Shown here: in pieces, positions 8,948 to 17,716 of the stretch
Position numbering within the stretch: the stretch's first letter is position 1
Layout of the letters: each line of letters begins with the position of its first letter
Assembly (NCBI RefSeq): GCF_900107775.1
Contig: NZ_FNRF01000001.1
Span: 744,001 to 808,000, forward strand
Length of the DNA stretch: 64,000 nt
Direction: 5' to 3'
Source of the DNA: Xylanibacter ruminicola
GTDB lineage: Bacteria > Bacteroidota > Bacteroidia > Bacteroidales > Bacteroidaceae
The notes under the pieces: model-generated
Told to the model about the DNA's origin: nothing
Databases searched by the model: none
Seen by the model: only the letters and a program-made list of their open reading frames with translations
Position numbers and translations under genes: made by a program

Positions 8948-9883
8948 TTAGAAGAATTTTACCTCTTCGCCAATCACCTCGCTCAACAGCAGGTTGGCTA
9001 GGCGTGATGTACCCATGCGGAACATCTGGTTGGTAAGCCATTTTTCGCCCAGAACCTCTTTTACGATGGTGTAGTATATCAATGCGTCCATCACGCTGTT
9101 AAGACCTCCAGCGGGCTTAAAACCAATCATAATGCCTGTCTGGTCGTAGTACTCCTTGATGGCCTGGCACATCACGTAGGCAGCCTCGGGTGTTGCAGCG
9201 GGTTCCAGCTTGCCTGTTGAGGTTTTGATATAGTCGGCGCCGGCGTACATAGCCAGTATTGATGCGGTCTTGATGTTCTGTGCAGTCTTCAGGCAACCAG
9301 TCTCCAGGATAACCTTCAGTTTGGCATCGCCACACGCCTCTTTTATCTGCTGTATCTCGTCGATACAGGTCTCGTAATCGCCTGAAAGGAATGCACCTAC
9401 GCTCAGTACCATATCAATTTCGGTAGCGCCGTCCTTAACAGCCAGACCGGTCTCGATGGTTTTAACTTCGATAAGAGCCTGTGATGAGGGGAATGAGCCA
9501 GATACGCAAGCTACCTCAACACCTTCGATCTCAAGTGTCTCAGAAACCACTTTTGCAAAGCGTGGATACACGCAGATGGTGGCTACGTGGGGTAGGTTAG
9601 GGTACTGCTCTTCGAACTGGTTTACGCGCTCTGTAAAGGCCAGTACGCTCTCGTCGCTATCGGTAGTTTTCAGAGTGGTGAGTTCCACGCTACCCATCAG
9701 AAATTTCTTTACCTCAAGGGTGTCGTTCTCGGCTACTTTCTCGGCAATGATTGTCTTCACTGCTTCCTTCACTTCCTCGTCGGTAATGTCGAGGTTGTAC
9801 TTACTCAGAGCCTCTTCCATGCGGCTCTTCTGAGGCATCTCAAAGTGGTGATGATGCTCGTGCTCGTGCTTGTGTTCTGCCAT
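8948..9883 (-). CDS. deoC: Deoxyribose-phosphate aldolase
   Basis: 311 aa. Cleaves 2-deoxyribose 5-phosphate to glyceraldehyde 3-phosphate and acetaldehyde in deoxynucleoside salvage. The class I TIM-barrel aldolase signatures are present: EIDMVLSVGAFLSGDY, KVILETGCL, DYIKTSTGK with the Schiff-base lysine, and IGFKPAGGL. It is longer than the roughly 220-260 aa enzymes. The extra N-terminal region opens with a histidine/glutamate-rich stretch (MAEHKHEHEHHHHFE) that resembles a metal-binding tail and is not needed for the barrel. Last gene of the dtd / membrane protein / MazG-like / deoC run, 29 bp after the MazG-like gene. Confidence 0.95.
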   Translation of the reverse strand: MAEHKHEHEHHHHFEMPQKSRMEEALSKYNLDITDEEVKEAVKTIIAEKVAENDTLEVKKFLMGSVELTTLKTTDSDESVLAFTERVNQFEEQYPNLPHVATICVYPRFAKVVSETLEIEGVEVACVSGSFPSSQALIEVKTIETGLAVKDGATEIDMVLSVGAFLSGDYETCIDEIQQIKEACGDAKLKVILETGCLKTAQNIKTASILAMYAGADYIKTSTGKLEPAATPEAAYVMCQAIKEYYDQTGIMIGFKPAGGLNSVMDALIYYTIVKEVLGEKWLTNQMFRMGTSRLANLLLSEVIGEEVKFF

Positions 9884-9912
9884 AATTGCTTGTTGTTATA
9901 TTGTTAAAACTG

Positions 9913-10239
9913 TTATGCTTTTAATTTCTCGTTGTGTATGTGGCGAAGCGAATCGCGCTGGGTCTTTTTCTCGATGGATTTCTGCAACTCTTCGGTCAGA
10001 TCTACGCCTGTCTGATTGGCCAGACAGAGCAGTACCCAAAGTATATCGGCCATCTCTTCGCCCAGGTTGTCTTTCTCGCCTTCTTTAAAGCTTTGATCGC
10101 CGTACTTGCGAGCCATCACACGGGCCAGTTCGCCAACTTCTTCAGTCAGAACAGCCATATTCGTCAGCTCCGAAAAGTAGCGTACGCCATATTCCTTTAT
10201 CCAGCGGTCAACCGCCTCTTGTGCTTCTTTTATCGTCAT
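9913..10239 (-). CDS. MazG-like nucleotide pyrophosphohydrolase
   Basis: 108-aa all-alpha NTP pyrophosphatase of the MazG/dUTPase superfamily. The metal-binding helices are seen as LTEEVGELARVMARK and LGEEMADILWVLLCLAN, the classic ExxE and ExxD pattern, near residues 31-75. The short form fits the stand-alone house-cleaning enzymes that hydrolyse non-canonical NTPs. Its ATG overlaps the TGA of the upstream membrane protein gene (ATGA), indicating translational coupling. The substrate is not predictable. Confidence 0.85.
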   Translation of the reverse strand: MTIKEAQEAVDRWIKEYGVRYFSELTNMAVLTEEVGELARVMARKYGDQSFKEGEKDNLGEEMADILWVLLCLANQTGVDLTEELQKSIEKKTQRDSLRHIHNEKLKA

Positions 10240-10484
10240 TTTGCCATTACCATTTGAATGATTAGTATGAAGATGCAGATGAGTAGAATCACGATATACT
10301 GCTTGTTTTCGCGCTCGTATTCCTTCCAGTGGAAGGCTTTATAGAGAAATAGTGCTAGGAACATCAGCAATCCCACGCCGCATGGCCAGGCTCCGATAGC
10401 ATAGCTTTTTACCATCGATAGTATTACGCCGATGACCAATAATAGGGCGCTCGCCAGTTCTAGTTCTTTCAGATATCTCTTCAT
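10236..10484 (-). CDS. Small three-segment membrane protein, unknown function
   Basis: 82 aa with three hydrophobic segments (about residues 9-25, 31-50 and 62-80) separated by short polar loops containing WKEYERENKQY. No family was recognised. It lies 3 bp after dtd and overlaps the MazG-like gene by 4 bp, so it is certainly co-transcribed with both. Its job is not suggested by sequence. Confidence 0.75.
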   Translation of the reverse strand: MKRYLKELELASALLLVIGVILSMVKSYAIGAWPCGVGLLMFLALFLYKAFHWKEYERENKQYIVILLICIFILIIQMVMAK

Positions 10485-10487
10485 CTA

Positions 10488-10940
10488 TTATTCCTTGTTT
10501 TTTGTGTCCATGCAGATGGTTACAGGACCGTCGTTAAGCAGTTCTACTTTCATATCGGCGCCGAATTCGCCTGTGGCTACCTGCTTGCCGATGGCCTCTG
10601 ACAGCTGTGCGCAGAAGGCCTGGTAGAGTGGGATGGAGTGTTCGTGAGAGCCTGCACGGAACCATGAAGGCCGATTGCCCTTTTTGTAGCTTGCGTACAG
10701 TGTGAACTGGCTGACTACCAGACAGTTGCCGTCAATATCGAGTATCGAACGGTTCATTACATCGTTCTCATCGCCAAACACGCGCAGATTGGCTATCTTT
10801 TTTACCAGCCAATCCACATCTTCCATTGAGTCTTCATCGCAAATGCCCAACAGAATCAGGTAGCCCATGTCTATCTGTCCATTTAGTTTTCCATCTATGG
10901 TAACGCTGGCGTGGGTAACGCGTTGTATTACTGCTCTCAT
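10488..10940 (-). CDS. dtd: D-aminoacyl-tRNA deacylase
   Basis: 150 aa, standard length. Hydrolyses D-aminoacyl-tRNA (and glycyl-tRNA-Ala), an RNA-based proofreading step. Both signatures are intact: SQFTLYA near residue 79 and the cross-subunit Gly-cisPro loop in NDGPVTI near 137. The N-terminus MRAVIQRVTHASVTIDG is canonical, which fixes the start. First gene of the dtd / membrane protein / MazG-like / deoC run. Confidence 0.97.
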   Translation of the reverse strand: MRAVIQRVTHASVTIDGKLNGQIDMGYLILLGICDEDSMEDVDWLVKKIANLRVFGDENDVMNRSILDIDGNCLVVSQFTLYASYKKGNRPSWFRAGSHEHSIPLYQAFCAQLSEAIGKQVATGEFGADMKVELLNDGPVTICMDTKNKE

Positions 10941-10962
10941 TATTTAATTTGTTATTTTGCCG

Positions 10963-10970
10963 CAAAGATA
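10963..10970 (-). promoter_or_regulatory. -7 promoter element, dtd operon
   Basis: TATCTTTG on the minus strand, 22 nt upstream of the dtd ATG. Confidence 0.75.
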
Positions 10971-11021
10971 CGACATTTAGCTGAATTATGCAAATTAATT
11001 ATGATTTGTTTTCGATGCTAG

Positions 11022-11175
11022 CGTTGCAATGTTGCCGTTGCAACGTTGCATGAAGGAGTATAATAGTTATTTTATAGTATTTCTATTTATCATAATCCGG
11101 TAATATATCGGATATCCTTTCTGTGTAGGGGTAGGATAGTCCTTATTGCAACGTTGCAACGGCAACGCTGCAACG
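11022..11175. repeat. 154-bp element with 29-bp GTTGCAAC-rich terminal inverted repeats
   Basis: Arm 11022-11050 and arm 11147-11175 are inverted copies matching at 27 of 29 positions. Each arm is itself built of GTTGCAA-type words, including the palindromic octamer GTTGCAAC. The 96-bp centre is AT-rich, has no open reading frame and contains a small ATCCG...CGGAT hairpin. It could be a miniature inverted-repeat element or a multi-site operator. No target duplication was seen. Confidence 0.75.
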
Positions 11176-11230
11176 TTTTGCAAGTGTGATGTTTAGCTGT
11201 GGCAAATGCCGTATTTAGTGCTAACAAATA

Positions 11231-11265
11231 TTCCCAGGTAGGGAAAATTTTGTTCCCTCACTGGG
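11231..11265. repeat. Two TTCCC-N5-GGGAA hairpin repeats
   Basis: TTCCCAGGTAGGGAA followed by AATTTTG and TTCCCTCACTGGGAA, then an A/T tract, immediately past the uvrC stop. The same unit recurs at 35.27-35.34 kb. The remainder of the 10.95-11.28 kb gap holds the GTTGCAAC element and the dtd promoter. Confidence 0.7.
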
Positions 11266-11279
11266 AAAATATATTTCGG

Positions 11280-13115
11280 TCACTTGCCGGCTTTTTGTTG
11301 GAAGTGCTCAAATACTATTTTGGCTTTCGCAGGACCTATTATATCTGATAGGGTAGATAGTTTGGCCTCGCGTATCTTTTTAACCGATTTAAGGGCATTT
11401 AGAAGCTCGTCACGTGTTTTGGGGCCGATGCCCTTGATGTCGTCTAGCTCTGAGTGTAAAGCGCGCTTAGAACGCTTGTCTCGATGGAAAGTGATAGCAA
11501 AGCGGTGAACCTCATCCTGTATCTGCGTGAGTACATGAAAGAGTTCAGATTCTACCTTTAGGGCAATCTTCATTGGAGGGAATCCGTACAACAGTTCGTT
11601 GGTGCGGTGACGATCGTCTTTAGCTAGTCCGGCGATAGGTATATCCAGGTTCAGTTCGTCCTGAATTACCTCGCGGATTACCTCCATTTGTCCTTTACCA
11701 CCATCGGCAATAATCAGGTCGGGTAGGGGCTGCTCTTCTTCAATCAATCGCGAATAACGGCGGTGTACAACCTCTTTCATCGAGGCATAATCATCTGGAC
11801 CAACTACAGTCTTGATGTTATAGCGCTTATAATCACTCTTGGAGGGTTTCATTTTTTTGAAAACAATACAAGCCGCTACGGCATCTGTACCTGATATGTT
11901 TGAGTTGTCGAAACATTCTATCTGGTAGGGTAGTGTGGGCAGATGTAGCTTGTCCTGCAGTTCTTTCATCAGTCGCGTTTGTTTCTGCTCAGGATTCAGT
12001 TTTTCGGCCTGTTTTAAGCGGTCGAATTTATACTCCTTACAGTTCATCATAGAGAGGTCTAACAGCATCTTTTTATCGCCCAATTTGGGTATGGTAAACT
12101 TCACGCCTTCTAGTTCTACATCCACTTCTTTTTGGACGATGATTTCTTTCGAATCGCTCTTAAAACGTTCTCTGATTTCTACGATACCTAACTGTAGTAG
12201 TTCTTCGTCGGTCTCGTTCAGTTTCTTTTTATATTCGATTGTAAAACTCTGGTTGATGCTGCCGTTTGATACGTGAATATAGTTGATGAATGCCATCTTT
12301 TCGTCGGATGTAATCGTAAATACGTCCACTTTATCGATGGTTTGACTAACTACCTGACTCTTGCTAACAAAGCCGTCGAGTGCCAGATACTTACGTTTTA
12401 CTTCTTCGGCTTCCTCGAATCTCAGTTCTTCAGAGAGTCGGAGCATCTCGTCTTTTAAATCCCTCAATACCTCTCGAGTATTTCCTTTCAGGATCTCACG
12501 TGCTTGAGCGATGTTCTTTTGATAATCCTCGTAGGTCTGTTTGCCTACGCAGGGACCCTTACATTTCTTGATGTGATAGTCTAAACAAACGCGATATCTT
12601 CCGCTTTCAACGCCCTCTTTTGTGATGGGCTGGCGGCATGTACGTGGCTGATACAGCTCTTTTATCAGATTCAGCACATCGTACATAGCGCTTACTTTGG
12701 CGTAAGGTCCGTAATACGATCCCCAATGTTTGTTGATGGTACGTGTTTTAAAGATGCGTGGGAAGAATTCGTTGGTGATGACGATAGAAGGGTAGGTCTT
12801 TCCGTCTTTCAATAATACGTTATAACGTGGATTGTATTTCTTTATGAGCGAATTTTCTAAGAGTAGGGCATCCTCTTCGGTATTTACTACGGTGTAGCTG
12901 ATATCGAATATCTTGCTGACGAGTACTTTTGTTTTGAATCTGTCTACTTCAGTATGAAAGTAGCTCGATACTCTGTTTTTTAAACTTTTCGCCTTTCCTA
13001 CGTAGATGATGTTGTGATCCTCGTCGTAAAACTGGTAGCTGCCAGGTTTGTCTGGCAACCTACGTACGATACCCTTAAGATATTCTAATCGCTTTTCGTT
13101 TTCTTCCTTCGTCAT
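11280..13115 (-). CDS. uvrC: Excinuclease ABC subunit C
   Basis: 611 aa, full length. Makes both incisions around a lesion in nucleotide excision repair. In order: a GIY-YIG nuclease (PGSYQFYDEDHNIIYVGKAK near residue 20), a Cys-rich segment (CLDYHIKKCKGPCVGKQ near 185), a UvrB-binding UVR motif (LSEELRFEEAEEVKRKY near 208), an RNase H-like endonuclease half (IECFDNSNISGTDAV; DLIIADGGKGQ) and C-terminal helix-hairpin-helix repeats (LDDIKGIGPKTRDELL). It is 105 bp from apt, with a hairpin and a parS-like site between them. No TAnnTTTG box was found in that gap. Confidence 0.97.
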   Translation of the reverse strand: MTKEENEKRLEYLKGIVRRLPDKPGSYQFYDEDHNIIYVGKAKSLKNRVSSYFHTEVDRFKTKVLVSKIFDISYTVVNTEEDALLLENSLIKKYNPRYNVLLKDGKTYPSIVITNEFFPRIFKTRTINKHWGSYYGPYAKVSAMYDVLNLIKELYQPRTCRQPITKEGVESGRYRVCLDYHIKKCKGPCVGKQTYEDYQKNIAQAREILKGNTREVLRDLKDEMLRLSEELRFEEAEEVKRKYLALDGFVSKSQVVSQTIDKVDVFTITSDEKMAFINYIHVSNGSINQSFTIEYKKKLNETDEELLQLGIVEIRERFKSDSKEIIVQKEVDVELEGVKFTIPKLGDKKMLLDLSMMNCKEYKFDRLKQAEKLNPEQKQTRLMKELQDKLHLPTLPYQIECFDNSNISGTDAVAACIVFKKMKPSKSDYKRYNIKTVVGPDDYASMKEVVHRRYSRLIEEEQPLPDLIIADGGKGQMEVIREVIQDELNLDIPIAGLAKDDRHRTNELLYGFPPMKIALKVESELFHVLTQIQDEVHRFAITFHRDKRSKRALHSELDDIKGIGPKTRDELLNALKSVKKIREAKLSTLSDIIGPAKAKIVFEHFQQKAGK

Positions 13116-13156
13116 CTTTGTTTGCGCGTTTTGTTTTGTGTACCTTTTTAATTTAT

Positions 13157-13200
13157 CAGTCCCGCGAACCCTTAGTGTTTAAAGGTGTTTCGCGGGACTG
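13157..13200. other. Intergenic hairpin between apt and uvrC
   Basis: A perfect 12-bp stem (CAGTCCCGCGAA at 13157-13168 with TTCGCGGGACTG at 13189-13200) with a small inner CCTT/AAGG pairing in the loop. It touches the parS-like site at 13201. No T-tract follows on the minus strand. Confidence 0.7.
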
Positions 13201-13216
13201 TGTTTCACGTGGAACA
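13201..13216. promoter_or_regulatory. parS-like centromere site 1
   Basis: TGTTTCACGTGGAACA: 15 of 16 positions match the widespread bacterial parS consensus TGTTTCACGTGAAACA. ParB would bind here to load the origin-region partition complex. It lies just past the apt stop codon. Confidence 0.8.
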
Positions 13217-13220
13217 ATTA

Positions 13221-13748
13221 TTAGATAGTGAGTAACGTTGTCAGGTCAATACCTTTAAACTCGTCTCTACCATGTAATCCCTCGTCTGTAATTTCAATAA
13301 TAAAATTGATGAATACCTTCTTGGGGTGGAAGTGCTGTACAAGTTTGTAAGCAGCCTTGGCGGTTCCGCCTGTTGCTAACAGATCATCGTGAATCAGAAC
13401 CACATCGTCGGGCTCGATAGAATCGATGTGCATCTCGATGGTATCTACACCATATTCCTTAGAGAATGATTCTTTGATAACTGTAGCGGGCAGCTTTCCT
13501 GGTTTTCTTGCCATCACGAAACCGCAACCTAATCTGGCTGCGAGGGCAGCGCCAAGGATGAAACCGCGACTTTCGATACCAACAATCTTGGTGATGCCTT
13601 TATCTTTGTAAAGCTCGACCAATTCATCCATCATAATCTTCATGCACTCGGCATTCTTGTAGAGTGTAGTAACATCTCTGAAGTTGATGCCCTTCTTGGG
13701 GAAATCTGGTATGCAACGCAGATTGTCAATCAATGTTTTGTTGTTCAT
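13221..13748 (-). CDS. apt: Adenine phosphoribosyltransferase
   Basis: 175 aa from the ATG at 13748 (MNNKTLIDNLRCIPDFPKKG). Converts adenine and PRPP to AMP in purine salvage. The PRPP-binding loop VVLIHDDLLATGGTAKAA, the GIESRGFILGAALA motif and the RKPGKLP loop are present. An upstream in-frame ATG at 13799 would add MFHVKRKNRTNKHNSLI, but its first residues are encoded by a parS-like site. The family length (about 175 aa) also favours the internal start. It follows mnmG directly. Confidence 0.95.
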   Translation of the reverse strand: MNNKTLIDNLRCIPDFPKKGINFRDVTTLYKNAECMKIMMDELVELYKDKGITKIVGIESRGFILGAALAARLGCGFVMARKPGKLPATVIKESFSKEYGVDTIEMHIDSIEPDDVVLIHDDLLATGGTAKAAYKLVQHFHPKKVFINFIIEITDEGLHGRDEFKGIDLTTLLTI

Positions 13749-13782
13749 AATCAGTGAGTTATGCTTGTTTGTTCTATTCTTT

Positions 13783-13798
13783 CGTTTCACGTGGAACA
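13783..13798. promoter_or_regulatory. parS-like centromere site 2
   Basis: CGTTTCACGTGGAACA keeps the CACGTG core and differs from site 1 only at the first base. It overlaps the mnmG-apt junction and is 582 bp from site 1. Confidence 0.78.
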
Positions 13799-15712
13799 TT
13801 ATCTGCCCATCAGTACCAATAGCACATTAATGTCGCTGGGCGATACGCCTGGGATGCGACTGGCCTGTGCTAACGTCTCGGGCTGAATTTTCAGCAGCTT
13901 CTGTCGGCATTCGGTAGAAAGCCCCTGCAATTCTTCGTAGTTAAAGCGACCTTTTATTCGGATATTCTCCAAACGGTGCATCTTGTCGGCCACCAATCGT
14001 TCGCGTTCGATATAACCTTTATATTTCATACGAATCTCTGCTGCTTCGGCTATTTCTTCTTTTCGATTAGATGGACGGTCAAGTGCTTCTTTCAGCGATG
14101 GAATCACTTCCGAAAGGTTCTTGAGGTTCAACTGCGGACGGTTTACCAAATCTGAGAGTTTGCAGCCAAACTGGAGTGGGGTAGTACCAAGAGCTTCGAG
14201 TGATGAGTTAATCAGTCGAGGTTTGATGGCGAAGTTCTGACAGAAAGCCTCGATTTCTTCGATAGCTTGCTTTTTCTGTAGCCACCAATCGTAGCGGTCT
14301 TTTTTTACAATACCTAATTCATACGCCTTTTCTGTGAGTCGCGCATCGGCATCGTCCTGTCGTAGCAGAATGCGATATTCAGCTCTTGAGGTAAACATAC
14401 GGTAAGGCTCATCAACGCCTTTGGTTACCAAATCATCGATTAATACGCCAATATATGCTTCGTCGCGATGCAGTACAAACTGCTTGTTGGCTGTATCGCT
14501 AGCAGCGCAGCCAGCTTTAAGTGCTGCGTTGATACCCGCCAAGGTTCCTTGTCCGCCAGCTTCCTCGTAACCGGTTGTTCCGTTAACCTGTCCGGCCATG
14601 AATAATCCATCTATAATCTTTGATTCCAACGAGTGATTCAGTTGGGTAGGATCGAAGAAATCGTATTCGATGGCGTAACCTGGGCGATATACCTTTACGT
14701 CTCTGAAGGCTGGCATTTTTTTCAGCGCCTCTATCTGAACATCCATCGGCAGCGACGACGAGAAGCCATTCAGATACATCTCGTTGGTGTCCTCGCCCTC
14801 TGGCTCCAGGAATAATGGATGCTTATCGCGGTCGGGGAATGTAACAAGCTTTGTTTCGATTGAGGGACAATAACGTGGTCCTATCGATTGAATCTGACCG
14901 TTATATAGCGGTGAATCCGCCAATCCACTCTTCAGAATCTCATGTACTTCGGCGTTGGTGTTTACTGTCCAGCAAGGCAATTGTTTTAATGCGCCACCTT
15001 TATTCATATAGCTGAACTGATAGGGGCGTGTTTCGCCTGGCTGTACTTCAAGATCCTCGAAATGAACCGAACGCTTATCAATACGTACAGGTGTTCCTGT
15101 CTTCATGCGGGCTGCTGTTACGCCGTGACGGGTGATACTCTCGGTGAAATGGGGTACGGCAGGTTCGGCTATACGACCGCCTGCTACCATCTTTCTGCCG
15201 ATATGCATCAAACCGTTAAGAAACGTTCCTGCGGTGATTACAATGCTCTTGGCGTAGATTTCTGTACCCCAGATGGTACGTACTCCAATGGCACGGATAT
15301 CGCCGCTCTCAGAGCCTGAAATGGGCTCTGTAAGCAATTCGTCGGCCTGATCCTGCCACACATCCAGATTATCGGTTTCATCGATTGTCTTGCGCCATTC
15401 CCAGATAAACTTGCCGCGATCGCATTGCGCACGAGGACTCCAAACAGCGGGTCCTTTGCCTACGTTAAGCATGCGGAACTGGATAGAAGTGGCATCTGTA
15501 ACCAATCCCATCTGACCTCCTAAAGCGTCTATCTCTCTGACTATCTGGCCTTTAGCAATGCCGCCTATAGCTGGATTGCACGACATTTGTGCAATCTTGT
15601 TCATATCCATCGTTACCAGACAAGTCTTCGCACCCATGTTGGCCGAAGCACAAGCGGCCTCGCATCCCGCGTGACCGCCTCCGATAACAATTACATCGTA
15701 CTTTAATATCAT
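13799..15712 (-). CDS. mnmG: tRNA U34 carboxymethylaminomethyl synthase, FAD subunit
   Basis: 637 aa. With MnmE it installs carboxymethylaminomethyl at the wobble uridine of several tRNAs. Seen: the N-terminal dinucleotide fold VIVIGGGHAGCEAA, the signature SCNPAIGGIAKGQIVREIDALGG near residue 46, PGYAIEYDFFDP near 342, and a second Rossmann segment GLFMAGQVNGTTGYEEAGGQG near 380. The C-terminal MnmE-binding helical domain ends in ...INVLLVLMGR. The start MILKYDVIVIGGG is canonical. The rhodanese gene lies 4 bp upstream, so the two are co-transcribed. Confidence 0.98.
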   Translation of the reverse strand: MILKYDVIVIGGGHAGCEAACASANMGAKTCLVTMDMNKIAQMSCNPAIGGIAKGQIVREIDALGGQMGLVTDATSIQFRMLNVGKGPAVWSPRAQCDRGKFIWEWRKTIDETDNLDVWQDQADELLTEPISGSESGDIRAIGVRTIWGTEIYAKSIVITAGTFLNGLMHIGRKMVAGGRIAEPAVPHFTESITRHGVTAARMKTGTPVRIDKRSVHFEDLEVQPGETRPYQFSYMNKGGALKQLPCWTVNTNAEVHEILKSGLADSPLYNGQIQSIGPRYCPSIETKLVTFPDRDKHPLFLEPEGEDTNEMYLNGFSSSLPMDVQIEALKKMPAFRDVKVYRPGYAIEYDFFDPTQLNHSLESKIIDGLFMAGQVNGTTGYEEAGGQGTLAGINAALKAGCAASDTANKQFVLHRDEAYIGVLIDDLVTKGVDEPYRMFTSRAEYRILLRQDDADARLTEKAYELGIVKKDRYDWWLQKKQAIEEIEAFCQNFAIKPRLINSSLEALGTTPLQFGCKLSDLVNRPQLNLKNLSEVIPSLKEALDRPSNRKEEIAEAAEIRMKYKGYIERERLVADKMHRLENIRIKGRFNYEELQGLSTECRQKLLKIQPETLAQASRIPGVSPSDINVLLVLMGR

Positions 15713-15716
15713 ATTC

Positions 15717-16115
15717 TTATTTTACTGTCTCTTTCTCGGCTTCTTTCCATGCCGTAATGCCGCCTTTAAGGTTCAGTACCTTGTAACCTTCGGTTGCCAG
15801 TTTTCCTGCTGCTATGCTGCTACGATGACCAGTGCGGCAATATACCATGATGGTCTTTTCCTTAGGTAGCATGTCTGTTGCTTTCTTCATGAAATTCAGA
15901 CTATCTTTCACGTCGATATTGATAGCGCCTTTCAGGTGTTCTGCATTAAATTCCTCAGGTGTGCGTACATCTACCAGCACGCAGTCGTTGGCGCAGTTCT
16001 CGAGTGTTTTTTGGAATTCATCTACATCGATTGATTTAAACGCATTGTTGGCGTTCTGTGCCCATCCCAGAATACCTGCTGCCATGAGCATCATCGATAA
16101 AAATAGTTTTTTCAT
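15717..16115 (-). CDS. Secreted single-domain rhodanese
   Basis: 132 aa. A signal peptide (MKKLFLSMMLMAAGILGWAQ) precedes one rhodanese domain with LVDVRTPEEF near residue 47 and the active-site loop MVYCRTGHRS near 90, whose Cys is intact. Persulfide (thiosulfate or other sulfur) transfer in the periplasm is inferred. Lies between the S41 protease and mnmG with short gaps, probably in one transcript. Confidence 0.9.
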   Translation of the reverse strand: MKKLFLSMMLMAAGILGWAQNANNAFKSIDVDEFQKTLENCANDCVLVDVRTPEEFNAEHLKGAINIDVKDSLNFMKKATDMLPKEKTIMVYCRTGHRSSIAAGKLATEGYKVLNLKGGITAWKEAEKETVK

Positions 16116-16135
16116 GATCAGTCCTTTCTTTTATG

Positions 16136-17716
16136 TTAGTTATTATTAGCAATTACCTCGAGTGCGCGCTTTACCATCGCGTTTTCTTCGTTGAATACAG
16201 AGAAATACTCGCTCATATCCCAAATGTCACGTGCTATTAAAGCTTTCAGTTGTAAGCGTAGATAGGGCAGTGTTTTTTCGAGCTCTGCCTGATCTTTGGG
16301 TTTGATATTCTGTTTCTCACCATTCTTTAGAATGGTGTCTACCAAATCCTGTGGTACTTCATACTTTTCCTTGAACTCAGCGAACGATGGCCAAGCCTTC
16401 TTCAGCTGCTTGCGGTGATTGTCCACATAGCGCAGGTTCTGCTGCAGAATGATGCTCTTGGCTGCCAGCTCGCGATGGAACTTGGTATAGATGGTGGTAT
16501 CCAGCGGACAGTATTCGTCGGGCATGATGCCTCCACCGCCGTAAACGGTACGATGCTCGCGTAATGTCTGATATTTCAGCGAGTCGGCAAAGTGGATACT
16601 GTCGGCATTCGTCAACTCGCCGCTTTTCAGTCGGTTAATCACGTCCATCGCATAGTCGCGGTTTTCGCCTTTGGTGTAGGGTTTCTGAATACAACGACCT
16701 GATGGGGTGTAGTAATGTGCGATGGTGAGACGAATCATAGAGCCGTCGGGCAAATCGAGTGGGCGCTGGACAAGACCTTTACCGAATGTACGGCGACCAA
16801 CCACAATACCGCGGTCCTGATCCTGTATCGCTCCGGTTACAATTTCGGCCGCTGACGCCGTATAACTGTCAACGAGTACAATTACCTTACCCTGACGAAA
16901 AACGCCGCTTCCATCGGCCTTATATTCTGTTCTAGGCACCTTTCTGCCCTCGGTGTACACTATCAGATCGTTTCTCTGCAGAAATTCGTTGGCAATATCC
17001 ACCGCAGCCTTCAGATAGCCGCCGCCATTCTCCTGCAAATCCAGAATGAGATGCTGCATACCCTGGTCGCGCAGCGTTTTCAGTCCCGCCAAGAACTCCT
17101 GATGGGTTGTAGCGCCGAAATTGCCAATACGTATATAGCCTATCTGCGGACGGATCATATAGACGGCATCTACCGATTTTACAGGGATTTTATCGCGTGT
17201 AACGGTAAATGTAAGACGGTCTTTGATGCCTTGGCGGATAACGCCTAGTTTTACTTTCGTGCCCTTAGGACCACGTAGGCGCTTCATAATCTCCTCTTTC
17301 GACATTTTTACGCCAGCGATAGCCGAATCGTTTACCGATATGATTCTATCGCCAGCGATGATGCCAACCTTTTCTGAAGGACCGTTTGTGACGGGCTGGA
17401 TTACCAGCAGCGTGTCCTCGATAAGGTTAAACTGTACGCCGATACCCTCAAAATTGCCTGCAAGGGGCTCGTTGGCATCTTTCACCTCCTTGGGTGTAAG
17501 ATACGAAGAGTGGGGGTCCAGCTTATCTAGCATGCCTCTGATACCGTCTTCAACCAGTTTTTTCTCGTCTACACTATCTACATAGAGGTTGCTGATGGCT
17601 ATCTCGGCAAACTGCAGCTTGCGTAGAGGCGAGTCATCGCTGTTGTTGATACGGAACTGCGCGTGGGCATTCATCGATGCCATACACAGCAGCAAAGAGG
17701 CAAGTGTCTTATTCAT
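16136..17716 (-). CDS. S41 family C-terminal processing peptidase
   Basis: 526 aa from the ATG at 17716 ([20 protein letters not shown], a signal peptide). A serine protease of the CtpA/Prc/Tsp type in the periplasm. In order: an N-terminal helical region, a PDZ domain ([15 protein letters not shown] near residue 125), the catalytic S41 core with the Ser in [14 protein letters not shown] and the Lys in [10 protein letters not shown], then a C-terminal extension. An upstream in-frame start would add ten residues that overlap parE. The chosen start overlaps the parE stop (ATGAATAA), a coupled arrangement that also supports it. Substrate proteins are unknown. Confidence 0.92.
   Translation of the reverse strand: MNKTLASLLLCMASMNAHAQFRINNSDDSPLRKLQFAEIAISNLYVDSVDEKKLVEDGIRGMLDKLDPHSSYLTPKEVKDANEPLAGNFEGIGVQFNLIEDTLLVIQPVTNGPSEKVGIIAGDRIISVNDSAIAGVKMSKEEIMKRLRGPKGTKVKLGVIRQGIKDRLTFTVTRDKIPVKSVDAVYMIRPQIGYIRIGNFGATTHQEFLAGLKTLRDQGMQHLILDLQENGGGYLKAAVDIANEFLQRNDLIVYTEGRKVPRTEYKADGSGVFRQGKVIVLVDSYTASAAEIVTGAIQDQDRGIVVGRRTFGKGLVQRPLDLPDGSMIRLTIAHYYTPSGRCIQKPYTKGENRDYAMDVINRLKSGELTNADSIHFADSLKYQTLREHRTVYGGGGIMPDEYCPLDTTIYTKFHRELAAKSIILQQNLRYVDNHRKQLKKAWPSFAEFKEKYEVPQDLVDTILKNGEKQNIKPKDQAELEKTLPYLRLQLKALIARDIWDMSEYFSVFNEENAMVKRALEVIANNN

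Noticed and set aside
13749..13799. N-terminal extension MFHVKRKNRTNKHNSLI of apt
   Set aside because: Its first codons are a parS-like site, and the shorter start gives the normal family length.
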